The position numbers and the translations under genes are program-made. Positions 1 to 10,700 of a stretch of 64,000 bases of DNA are shown here, in pieces. The first letter of the stretch is position 1. Every line of letters begins with the position of its first letter. Source of the DNA: Leucogyrophana mollusca (lineage: Eukaryota > Basidiomycota > Agaricomycetes > Boletales); NCBI GenBank assembly GCA_021014945.1, contig MU266435.1, forward strand, positions 1 to 64,000, written 5' to 3'. The notes under the pieces are model-generated. The model was not told the DNA's origin. It did not search any database and saw only the letters and a list, made by a program, of their open reading frames with translations.

Positions 1-538
1 GTAAGGGCTATCTTGACGACAGCGAGCCAGCACACCGATGACGACATGTCAACAAATGAGCTTCTTCGTATGTCAAGATAGATATTCCACCGGACCGTGG
101 CCCGCGATACATCTGATGGTGTATATATTACCTTACAAGGTACTGCCACGATTCCACACTTTTGCTGATGGAGGCTTATGCGATGTGGCGAGGTTTTCGC
201 TGTTTTGAGTGCGAGCGGGATAAATCTCAAGCCAAGGAGACAAATTCTCTTCATTGCAATTTGTCGTAAGTGGTGCATCCTGCCAAAACAGTGGGACTTG
301 AGTGTGGCATGATGCTGCTGAGCAAGTTCAGTTCGGCTCCAACTCCCACCCAAATGCAACTTGGCGTTTGTTTACTTCCGTGGCTCAGCCAAATAACCGC
401 TGGGTTTTATCATACCCGGCTTCTCACGGGCCGCCAGCATGCTCTTCAAACCCCCTGAGTGACCAGAACCTCCGTCCATAGCATCAGATTCAACAAAGGT
501 AATGTCCGCCGACTTGCTAGGGTCCTTAACCACTTCCA
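1..538. other. Non-coding stretch downstream of sugar transporter 1
   Basis: No open frame here carries a recognisable domain or is linked by plausible splice sites to a neighbour. It lies 3' of the transporter that ends at 539 on the minus strand, so it should hold that gene's 3' untranslated region and possibly a promoter of a gene outside the window. Confidence 0.5.
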
Positions 539-3119
539 TCAGTTGCTATCTCTTTCAGCTCCTGGAATGTTCTGTAAAAAGCTCGATGTACGGTTGTGCG
601 GACTGGGTTCGATGCCCAAAATTCTATCGGCCTCTGGTGACCCTGCCAAAGGAATGTCTTTCCGGAGGGACACCCCTACAGGAGAAACACCTTCGTTGTA
701 TGCTAACGCAAAGATGACGTCCATGTCTATTGCGCGATGAGGTTGAGTAGAGTAGACCAAAAGACCACCACATACCCTCTAGTGAGCGACCAGCTGTTTC
801 TGGGAAGAAAAAGTACACCATAGGTACGATCAATGCATTCAAAGCAGCAAAGACTATGTTGGATGAGCCATAGAATACGCTTGAATCCGCCCCTTGGGCT
901 GTACTCACCAATATACGTCCCCCACGAGATGTTATTGAAGGAGGGGCCTGTGACCATTACTACCATGAAATTGAAGATCCAGTTGGAGGCTAAGGTTTGC
1001 AGCAGCACGACACCCTATTTGAGAAAGGCAATAGATAGGCTAGAGTAAGCGCACCTGTACTAAGAGCATTTGCGGGAGCACGGATTCCTAGACCAACGAT
1101 CTCTGCAGGCTAAAGTTGTCATAAAAAACGCTTGAGCCAATGTGATATCTTCACGAAACGGTGGCCTTACATATAGCCAAGTCATACCCAGCCAGCCTAC
1201 CGCGAAGAACGAATTGAATACAAAGAGAAGCACTGAGCTCACTACCTGCGCCCCGCTGTTGTCGATGCTTCCGAGGATTGCCAGCAATATCATAGTCAGA
1301 CACTGGCCAATGGCGCCGAACAACATGAGTTTGCGCCGCCCCACGCGGTCAATTACAAAGATGGCGATTATAGAGGCAAGAAAATATTCTGTGCCGTTTG
1401 CAGCAGCAATGATCCGCGAATTGACATCCGAAAGCCCCAACCGCTGGAACAGGATGGTCTGAGGACGATACACGATCAACGCTTCTCAAAGGCAATCGCG
1501 ACGACTATTAGGGACTGACCGCATAACTGTGCAAAAGTCATCTTTAGCTGATTGCACATATAAAAGCCATTGAACACTCACTAAGTTATCAAATTGATAC
1601 CCGTAATCTGTTGAAAGCACTGATTCACAACTCCAAGAGTTGCTCTTCTGAAGTTCTGGCTGCGGCCATTGGTAAATATGGATCGCAATGAAGATTTCCC
1701 GCTTGTCTTTTTGAACCCCTTGTTGTCGATGTCCACATCGGAGCCACTAAGATCCTCAATGACTACTGCCTCCCGGATGGCATGGAAGGTACGTTTGACT
1801 TCTGAATCGGATGGTGGCCGGTCCTCAAGGGCAGAAATGACAGCCATCGCTTCAGCACTGCGACCATGTTTGACAAGCCTGAGAGCAGTCTATTAGGTCA
1901 ACCTCCTCGGAATACACAAAGAGAGGTACTCACCATCGCGGTGACTCTGGGAGCTACGAATACACATCAATACTAAGCATCTCTGTTATTGGCTTAAGGA
2001 TCAGTATGGACACTTACAAAGCCTATGCCGAAAATCATAATCAAAGCCAAGACTATCTGGAGGGCGATAGGCACTCTCCACTGCGCAGATGAGGCGGAGG
2101 CCCAGTATCTAATGCGTAGGAAGACAATAGGTCATATAAATCGCTCGGGTATGCCAAGGTCTGCGAAACTTACAAAGCGAAATCTATCCACTGCCGGCGA
2201 ACATCGCACAAGTGTCAATCTCGGAGAAAGATACCAAAAGTGGAGACGCACATAGCTAGGAAGGGATGAATGCTCATTAAGTTCCTCCTCAAAGTATACA
2301 GACGGTTGAACTTACGAGACCATTACGCCGAACGTGATTAGACAGCCCTCTATCATGATAAGACTGCCCCGCTTTGCCGCGGGAGAACATTCTGCATGGT
2401 AGCTGGGTACAGTTGAGGTCTGGTGACGGCGTTAAACTAGGGCACGAAGTAAGGGGATAAAACCGTCTCTACATTTAAACCGTTGCCGAGACCCGTGATA
2501 ATACGGGCGACCACCAATTGGGAATAGCTGTAGGAGGTGGTTTGAAGGATTGCGCCGATGATCATAATGCATCCTCCGAGAATAATGGTGCGCCGACGAC
2601 CTAGACGGTCCCCCACCCACAAGTTAGACAGAGCGCCCGCGAGGCACCCTATTTCCTAAACGAGTCGTTTAGGGTTTGGATTTATTCGAGCACAAATAAA
2701 AGACCGACGTAGATGGCGACCACAAAACTCTGCAGGGTCGCATGGTCATTATTGAGACTCGGGTCCACTACAACCTGGGGGAAGACTTTCTCGAACTACC
2801 TCCGACGTTAGACATCGGGGACCCCAATAATCGGCAGGGCCAACATACCTGGCCGGCGGTGAGGAGTGCAGACATGACCCCTTGATCATACCTATCAGCC
2901 AAGGAGGGTTTGTGAATCACAATCGACGGCATTGTACGAGAGAACCAACCCGAATAGAGTGAATCCAGCTCCCGCAACGAAGGCCAGCGCGACCGTTAGA
3001 TTACGTCCACGTAGAGACAAGGCGTGAGATGCTACTTCTGCCTCAAACCCAGAGGGATCCCCTGATTCGTTCTCCTCATACTGTTGTTTTTCTTCATGAA
3101 GCACACTTTGAGGAGTCAT
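539..3119 (-). CDS. MFS sugar transporter, tandem copy 1
   Basis: Predicted plasma-membrane sugar:H+ symporter of the fungal sugar-porter branch of the major facilitator superfamily. The spliced protein shows the family landmarks in order: FGYDQGVMSALLT after the N-terminal tail, GDRLGRRR between TM2 and TM3, RIITGLGNGLN, PESPRW, QQITGINLIT, DRVGRRK and PETAGRSLE before a short hydrophilic tail. The start ATG at 3117-3119 precedes an acidic cytoplasmic tail. The gene is divided by about 13 short introns. It includes a 4-nt exon (2252-2255), a 20-nt exon coding LPESPRW, and a 7-nt exon (1520-1526). All junctions I traced keep frame and restore family motifs, so it looks functional. A paralogue with the same orientation follows at 3877-6465. 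Substrate cannot be told from sequence; hexose or a related sugar is likely. Confidence 0.88.
1520..1526 (-). other. 7-nt microexon of sugar transporter 1
   Basis: On the minus strand the exon TTATGCG sits between acceptor GCACAG and donor GTCAGT. The flanking introns are 55 nt (1527-1581) and 61 nt (1459-1519). Splicing gives ...LIT-YYA-TILFQRLGLS, matching the conserved ITYYAP-type stretch after QQITG. Skipping it breaks the frame (7 nt). The same microexon is present in the paralogue at 4849-4855. Confidence 0.85.
2252..2255 (-). other. 4-nt microexon of sugar transporter 1
   Basis: The four bases CTAT lie between two 60-nt introns (2256-2315 with donor GTAAGT, and 2192-2251 with donor GTGCGT and acceptor GGCAG). 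They complete the codons for S-Y before WIDFA, the conserved region after TM5. Joining the outer exons without these four bases gives an immediate in-frame TAG. The paralogue has CTAC at the same place (5557-5560). Confidence 0.85.
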
Positions 3120-3876
3120 TGTCGACGTAGAAAATGGGTCAGGATAATGATGCGAGGACGGAGCACGGACGACGGATCACGCTCCTGTCTTGGAACAGAC
3201 GTGTCAAGCTCACAAGAGTCGGCTGATATCACATCTGAGCATCTGAGGCTTTATATGCCAACCCCGTCGGTCAATGCACCGGACTCCGGTGTTGTGTGTG
3301 GAAAAGCATGGAGTAGAAGTCGGCGAGGCACTCACGACAAAATCTACTTTTAGAAGTCCTTGCAATTTGGGGAGCTTATGTTGGCCCTCGCTTGACTCAT
3401 GCGCCGACATCGTTGCACATGATAGGATATGCTCCCACCAAGAGAAGCTCTGGTTGCACTCCTTTGGTGACCCAGGTGTTTTCTGGTGTCCATCGTCATA
3501 TCTCCGGTGCTAGGATGGTTTGCTGATAAAGGAAGTCGCGTGTCGGGGAAACATCTATATAAACTGAAGCCACATAGGTAAGCCCACGCGAATGTCATGT
3601 GCCCTACCCAAACATCCACGTGCCGCCGGGAGAACGCTCTCCGATATCAGGTCTTCGTTATCAATCTTGAGTTCGGGTCGAGGGAGTGACGCTCTTATAA
3701 GCATATTGAGGGTCGTCGCACAGCAGTACTCGTGAAGATTTACATGCCGGCGAAACCCTTGGAAAGGCGCTGCCGAGGACAAAACTCGTGCGTCAAGCTT
3801 TAATTGGGGAAACAGCGGATGTGTCGACGATAAGAATAGCGTCAGTACGAGACGCGTGTCACTCTCGTCTTCTTGG
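3120..3876. other. Intergenic region between the two sugar transporters
   Basis: About 750 bp between the stop of transporter 2 and the start of transporter 1, both on the minus strand. It should hold the terminator of copy 2 and the promoter of copy 1. Open frames in it show no domain and no conserved splice pattern. Confidence 0.5.
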
Positions 3877-6465
3877 TTATCCTTGCTCCACCAGACTCGG
3901 AGAAGAGAGGCGATCTGTGTGTGAGCCCCCTACAGTCAGGTCCACGCTTGGAGCAACGCCGAGTATTCTGTCTGCTTCAGGAGATCCAGCTAGGGGAACG
4001 TCTTTGCGAAGGGATACTTCCACTGGGCTAACCCCTTCGTTGTAAGCCAGGGCAAACACAACGTCCATATCTGTGAAAATTCGATCACTCCTACGTGCAC
4101 GCCGACAGGAAGATTCCCCGTACCTTCAAGCGAGCGACCCGCTGTTTCCGGGAAGAAGAAGTATATAACAGGCAACGCGCATGCATTCAAGGCAGCGAAG
4201 ACTACAGGATGCTTCGATAAGCGGCTTCGAATTGAAGGTGCAAGTGATTCCACTTGCCTATATACGTTCCCCAGGAGATGTTGTTGAACGAGGGACCTGT
4301 GATCATTACTACCACAAAATTGAATGTCCAGTTAGATGCTGCTCGATGGTTCAGTGCCTATCAGCTATTACGGCCAACGACATGAAAACCCGCCTGTGCT
4401 CAAAGCATTTGCTGGGGCGCGGATCTTCAACCCGACGATCTCTGCGCACTATCGTGAAGACAGATGAAGTTCAGCACGGCAGAACAAAACTCCATGATAG
4501 GCATCACTTACGTAGAGCCAAGCCATACCCAGCCATCCGATCGCGTGGAAAGTGTTGAACACAAAGAGCAGTACTGCGCTTACCACTTGCGATGCGCTAT
4601 TGTCGATGCTTCCTAAAATCGCCAACAAAACCATAGTCAAACATTGGCCAACGGTACCGATGAGCATCAGTTTCCTGCGACCCACGCGGTCGATGAGCGC
4701 CACGGCAATGAAGGACGCCATGAAATACTCTGTGCCGTTGGCTGCGGCGATTATCCGCGAGTTCACGTTAGAGATGCCCAGCCGTTCGAAGAGAACCGTC
4801 TGGTACGAATATAAGGCAGTGCTTAGCCATCCATTGTGTCCTACTTACCGCATAACTATCATGGACCTAGTCAGTTTGTCTTCTGTCGCTTGTGACTTCG
4901 AACTTACTAAGTGATCAAGTTCACGCCTGTGATTTGCTGGCAGCATTGGCATACGATAGCCAGCGTCGCTCTTCTGAAATTTTGGCTGCGTCCTCCAGTG
5001 AGTAACTCTTTCAGTGGCACTTTCCGGTCCTTCGGCTTATCTCCGGTACCATCCCCTTTATCTTTCGGGATGGGTGTGAAGGAATCTTCCAGCGCAACTG
5101 CTTCGCGCATAGCGTAGTACGTGCGTTGGACACCAGGGTCGGAGGGAGGCTTGTCATCTATTGCTGATAAGACCGCCACCGCCTCGGCGTAACGGCCGTG
5201 CTTGACGAGCCTAGTGAGAATGAGAAAATCGTGTTTGAAGATCTCCGGGGCCTAGGGATGGTGCCACCTACCATCTCGGAGATTCAGGGAGCTGCAAATC
5301 GCTCATGAGAATCGAAATATGACATTCAAATAGGCACGCACGAATCCTATGGTCCCAATCATGATTAGCGCCAAGACTATTTGCAAGGCAACAGGTGCTC
5401 TCCACTGAGCAGACGACCCTGATGCCCAGTACCTGGGTGGTAGTTAATATTCACGTAGAAGAAAATGTGAAATACAAGGCATACAGTGCAAAATCTATCC
5501 ACTGATTACAACGAAAGTATCAGTGGAATCCGTCCTTACAAGTGCTAGGAACTCACGTAGCTGAAAGGTTACTATCAGCGTTTGGTACATCACCCCTCCA
5601 AAGGACGTGACGTACGAGATTGTAACTCCAAACGTGATGAGTGTTCCCTCTGTGAGGATTAGAGTCCCCCTTTTAGCGGCGGGTGAGCATTCTGCATGGT
5701 AACTGGGTACGGTAGAGCTCTGGAATGGGCGTCAGCTTCGGTAAAACCAAGAAAAGTGCGATAGAATGTATTACATTTAGACCATTACCGATTCCAGTGA
5801 CTATTCGGGCGACCACGAGCTGTGCGTAACTGTATGCAGTTGTCTGGAGAATGGCGCCGATGATCATGATAGACCCGCCTAAAGGAGGGATAAGGGTTGA
5901 CACTACGGTTTATGGGAGGATGAGCCACCTAGAAAGATTGTACGTCGACGTCCAAGCCGATCTCCAATCCACAGGTTGGATAAGGCGCCAAAAAGGCACC
6001 CAACTTCCTGGTTGAATCATCAACAGGGGGCAGACAACGGTCGACTAATGGCTTACGTAGACCGCGACCATGAAACTCTGCAGCGTCGCATGATTCGGGT
6101 GCCCGGCTGAAACGACAACCTGTGGAAAGACCTTTTCGAACTACATGGAAGATGAATCAACAAGTGTTGGTTAAAACGCGGGATAAGCCACTACTTGACC
6201 GGCTGTGAGCAGGGCAGACATGACGCCTTGATCGTAGCTTGACACATTTCGGTAAGCTAACTATGAATGAGGCAGCCTTGCAAAATACACACCCGAACAA
6301 AGTAAAGCCTGTCCCAGCGACAAAGGCCATGGAGGCAGTGAGCTTGCGACCGCGTAAGGAAAGCGCATGCGAAGCAACTTCTGCCTCGAATTCAGTGTGT
6401 GTATAGTCTTGCTTCTCATCTTCAGACCCGCTCAAATCGCGGGACGAGTCTTTGGGCGTCGCCAT
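3877..6465 (-). CDS. MFS sugar transporter, tandem copy 2
   Basis: Close paralogue of the transporter at 539-3119, same strand, with the same landmarks: FGYDQGVMSALL, RRRTIFLGGSIMIIGAI, RIVTGIGNGLN, LPESPRW, QQITGVNLIT, DRVGRRK, PETAGRSLE. Start ATG at 6463-6465 (MATPKDSSRD...). It keeps the 4-nt (5557-5560) and 7-nt (4849-4855) microexons. It differs from copy 1 in three gene-structure details: an extra 50-nt intron at 5879-5928 inside RRRTIFL|GG, and two introns whose donors read GC instead of GT (4202-4257 and 4339-4393). The C-terminal tails diverge after DRILG, which suggests the pair is not a very recent duplication. No inactivating change was seen if the GC donors are used. Confidence 0.85.
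4202..4257 (-). other. GC-AG intron in sugar transporter 2
   Basis: The donor reads ATAG|GCAAGT and the acceptor TGTAG. Splicing gives GTYI-VFAALNA, identical in plan to copy 1, where the same intron (856-907) has a normal GTGAGT donor. AG|GCAAGT is the usual form of the GC donor class. Confidence 0.8.
4339..4393 (-). other. Second probable GC-AG intron in sugar transporter 2
   Basis: The donor is ACAG|GCGGGT and the acceptor GAGCAG. Use of these sites yields NALSTASNWTFNF, as in copy 1 (donor ACAG|GTGCGC). The donor is weaker than that at 4257, so this call is less secure. Confidence 0.6.
4849..4855 (-). other. 7-nt microexon of sugar transporter 2
   Basis: TTATGCG between a 52-nt intron (4856-4907, donor GTAAGT, acceptor GATAG) and a 49-nt intron (4800-4848, donor GTAAGT). 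It gives LIT-YYA-TVLFERLGIS. Conserved in sequence and position with copy 1. Confidence 0.87.
5557..5560 (-). other. 4-nt microexon of sugar transporter 2
   Basis: CTAC flanked by acceptor TTTCAG and donor GTGAGT, between two 55-nt introns (5561-5615 and 5502-5556). It encodes part of the S-Y before WIDFALY, as in copy 1. Confidence 0.86.
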
Positions 6466-7758
6466 TATTCAGGTAGCTCGTTGTATATCTTGATACAGAG
6501 AAGAGCGGAGAACTTAAATGACCCCGTTCCATTTCTTATTCTTATACTGAAGTACGGGACGACTTGTCACGAGAACAGGATCGAAGACTTGATGAACAGC
6601 GGAGCAGGTATGGGAGTGATTTTCCACTGCTGTATAGATCTTCCGATGGAGACATCTACGCCATAGTGTTGAGTGACCCATCGATTCCACGTAGATGTGA
6701 ACCAGGAGGTTTGAAGAACTTACTTCCGGATCCCAAGCACAGCAGGGAGAACCCTGGTTCCAAACGGGAAAATGTGGTCCACCATCTGTGTTCAGGGGAG
6801 CTCGACCGAGTATTGTAAACCTAAAGATTTCAATAGGAACTCAAGTTGCCATACAAAATCAAGGTGCATGGTTCTGAGGCCGTCTCCCCGCCGATGCCAA
6901 ATTGTAGCTGGAGGACTCGACGAGGTAGAGAAAAACCGAGGGCTCCGATCCATCCGCGGTAACGTTCCGGAACCTTTGTTTAAAGGAAAGAAGCCAAGAC
7001 ACGACCCGAAGGTGAGGGAGAATCCATCGGAAGCAGCTACAGAGTAGTTTGGTTTATCGGCCGCTTTTGCAAGTAGAAGACGACCTCGAATGTTCCGACT
7101 ATTCTCACCAGCCACATCTATCTTTACTTCAAATCGAATGACACGATAGAAAGATCATTGGGTCCCTCAGACGGGCCGCGTGGTTGACAAACGTTCCAGG
7201 AAGAAAGCAGCGCACAGAAAGGAGACGAGAACACGGGGTGCCTTGCCTCGGCTTGTTCAGACAAATCATGGGACCTCTGGAGAGTGTGTGAAGACCAAGT
7301 TCAGGGGAGAAGCCATAAGTTCGGGTCGCGACACGGGACATGCGGAGGTAGGTCCAGTCTGCCAGATTTCGTGTGTCAGATGGACAAATCAACCATGCGA
7401 GAATGCGCACATATAGATTGCTATCGCAAACTAGCTCTCGGTCAAACTTGAAATGCGTGCATATTTCTGGCCTGGCTACAGTTTGTCTCTCGATGTTTCA
7501 CATCGAAGGTGTTCGCTGCCACTTGAAGACGCGCTCCAAGGTAACACAGATCGGGACACGGAGTTGGAGACGAAGGATCGAAACGTGGCTGTGCAAATAA
7601 TACAAGTCACGTGTGACATCGCGGTGCCGAAGCCTTGTTAGTGCTCCTCTCGACTCTCGAGCCTGAGTCTAACAATCCGTTGAGCATTCCACCTTGCTTC
7701 CGCTCATTTCTTTTACCCGATACTGTAGCTTTGTTAGGTCTCTATCATCGCCCAGAGT
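6466..7758. other. 1.3-kb region without a recognisable gene
   Basis: It lies between the divergent starts of sugar transporter 2 and the helicase gene. Several frames of 75-110 codons are open on both strands, but none shows a domain, a typical splice pattern or a family motif. It is most simply a two-sided promoter region; a small unannotated or non-coding transcript cannot be excluded. Confidence 0.4.
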
Positions 7759-10700
7759 ATGTCTGCTTTGTTAAATCATCTGGAATCGCTGATATCTTCC
7801 GCTGGAGACAATTCTGCCAGCGATCAGAGACTTGGACGGGGTTTGGAGGATTGGATAAGGTCCGTTCGGAGCCTGCAAGAATGTACTGCTATGGTGGAAC
7901 TTACACCGGTCTGCACTGCGAAGAAATCGGGAAAATTATGGTATGGAGTACATTGTTCGATCCTACACCACGAGTATAACCTCAGCTGCGTGTTTCATAG
8001 CAGAGACTCAAGTCGTCTATGATTCGGCTGAAGATATCGATGATCCATGGACATCTGTCCTGGATGTATTTACACACACCCCTGATGATGCTCTATCAGA
8101 CCAAAGCACCGTGCTATCCAGGCTCCTTCAGTTGGTCCTCATAGTCTTGAGTTCCCACATTTTCGCTCAATAGCCAACCGTAGAAAGCCCAATGCTGAGC
8201 TCCTGATTAAACCACTCCTTTCGGCACTATCCTCTTCTCGTCCCAGCGATGAAATATCCAGCGATATTGCTGAAATAATTGGGTTTGACGACATTGAGCT
8301 AGTTATGGAGCTTCTGAATCAGCGTTCGTCAGTCGTGGAAGAGGTCAGAATCGGGTCATTCACAGAAGTCTATTATCAAACCAAACTCTATTCTTTCAGC
8401 TTTCATCATACAACGGGTCAACGCATACCAGTGGCAGCGTATCCTCTCCCCACACCTCCAAGATATCAGAGACTCTCGAAGGTCAGTGCGCGTCTTTTAA
8501 ATGGGAGCTAGGGCTTATCGTCTAGCACCAGATAACAAGATCCTCAGCCTCGTACCACAAGATGCTCGCCGCCGCATCGAAGAGACACTAAGAATGAATG
8601 CCGCAAGACCACTGTTCTCCGCCACTGCGGTAGGTCTGAACCAATGAAGTCGCTCCATATCTCACTTTCAACAGCAAGCTACGCCAGAGATCTTGCCCCA
8701 CGTTTATACTTCGTCATCGATTGTACAGGGGAACATGCTATCACAATTTGGCAGTAAATACTTGCTGCCTCTGGGAACTACACGGCACGATTACGACGTA
8801 AGAGTGTACCAACTCTCTCGTGACGTTCTTGACACCTCCGCAGGATTATGAAGAAGTCATCTTACCCCCCGCCAAAGTTGTTCCTCCGCGTGAATCGGAG
8901 CGCCTAATATCGGTGTCTGAACTCGACGAACTAGCAAAAGGCTCGTTTCCGGTGTGTATATTGATGTAGCAGTTATGTGGGGCGTCATTGATTTTGGTAT
9001 CGCAAGGGTTATAAATCTCTTAACAGGATACAATCGATCGTGTATCCAACTGCATACCGGTCAAACGAGAACATGCTCGTTTGCGGTAAGTTGTCCATCC
9101 TCAATTTGCTGATAAAGCTAATGTATCTCCCTCTCAGCTCCTACCGGTGCTGTCAGAACACCTCGTTGTGCCTCAAGCTGGCGTGCGCTGACGTATACAC
9201 TTTTATCAGGGTAAAACGGACGTGGCTATGCTGGCAATCCTTCGGGTGCTCGACCAGCATAGATGTCCGATAAGTCCTGGAATGCCCATCCGCGCATCTA
9301 TTGATAAGAATAGCTTCAAGGTCATTTACGTGTGGGTTTAAGGCTCCAGTATCTCGCTAGGTCCTCTGATTATCCAAGCCCAGAGCACCCATGAAGGCTT
9401 TGGCTTCGGAAATTGTTCGCAAACTCGGAAAACGTCTACAATGGCTGTCGATCCAGGTCAAAGAATTAACAGGTATCTTATACTCTGATGGTGAGGGGTG
9501 TAACATGAAGACTCACCGCCCTGCCTAGGTGACATGCAACTGACGAAGAGTGAAATCGCTGAGACACAGATTATTGTCACAACACCAGAAAAATGGGATG
9601 TGGTAACCCGAAAACCTACGGGAGAGGGCGAGCTTGCGTCGGTTCGTACTGCTCTTCTATGAGATGATATGGCCACATTTTTATGTGAACTGACCACAGA
9701 AACTAAAACTTCTCATTATTGACGAAGTACACTTGCTAAACGAAGAACGCGGTGCAGTCATCGAGACTATTGTGGCTCGCACGCTTCGTCAGGTAAGTAC
9801 CGCCCGCAGTTCCTAGATTGTATGTACGACTTGCTCGCATGTAGGTGGAGTCAACTCAATCTGTGATACGGATCGTTGGACTCAGTGCTACTTTGCCAAA
9901 CTACCTGGACGTCGCCGAGTTCCTCAGGTAGGTCATTGGCAAGCATTCTTCTGATTTAATGACCTAATATCACTCCCAGCGTCTCGAAATACAGCGGCTT
10001 ATTCTTTTTTGATTCTTCGTTCCGACCTGTCCCTCTAGAACAACATTTCATTGGAGTGAGGGGGAAACCCGGAAGCCCACAATCACGGAAGAACCTCGAT
10101 CGAGTTACCTACGAAAAGGTCGCAGATCTTGTCAAGCAGGGTCATCAGGTCATGGTATTCGTACACGCACGAAAAGAAACTGTCAAAGCTGCTATGGCGC
10201 TCAAGGAAGCGGCCATGCAGGATGGTGCCTTGGACGAGTACAGCTGCGAGGATCACCCGCAATGGTGGACCTTCCGAAGGAGTATAGGAGAATCTCGGAA
10301 CAAAGAGATGAAGCAGCTTTTTGACAATGGGTTTGGGATTCACCACGCAGGGATGTTACGGTCCGATCGGAATATGATGGAGAGGATGTTCGAGGCCCGA
10401 GCAATCAAGGTGAGTTTAGCCCTTGCCACATCTCCCCGCTGGTCGGCTGATCCCGCGTGTCCCGTAGGTTTTATGCTGTACAGCAACGCTTGCATGGGGA
10501 GTCAACTTGCCTGCACATGCTGGTGAGCAGATTCATGCATCTCTTCCGGGCACCTCAAATACTGTCTATTAGTTATCATCAAAGGCACACAGGTGTACGA
10601 TAGCAGCAAGGGTTCTTTCATCGATCTCTCGGTATTGGACGTACTGCAAGTATTCGGACGAGCTGGCCGTCCAGGCCTTGAAACCAGTGGAGAAGGGTAC

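Noticed and set aside
6780..7115. Two opposing frames of about 100 codons between transporter 2 and the helicase
   Set aside because: No motif, no plausible splice partners and no compositional sign of coding.
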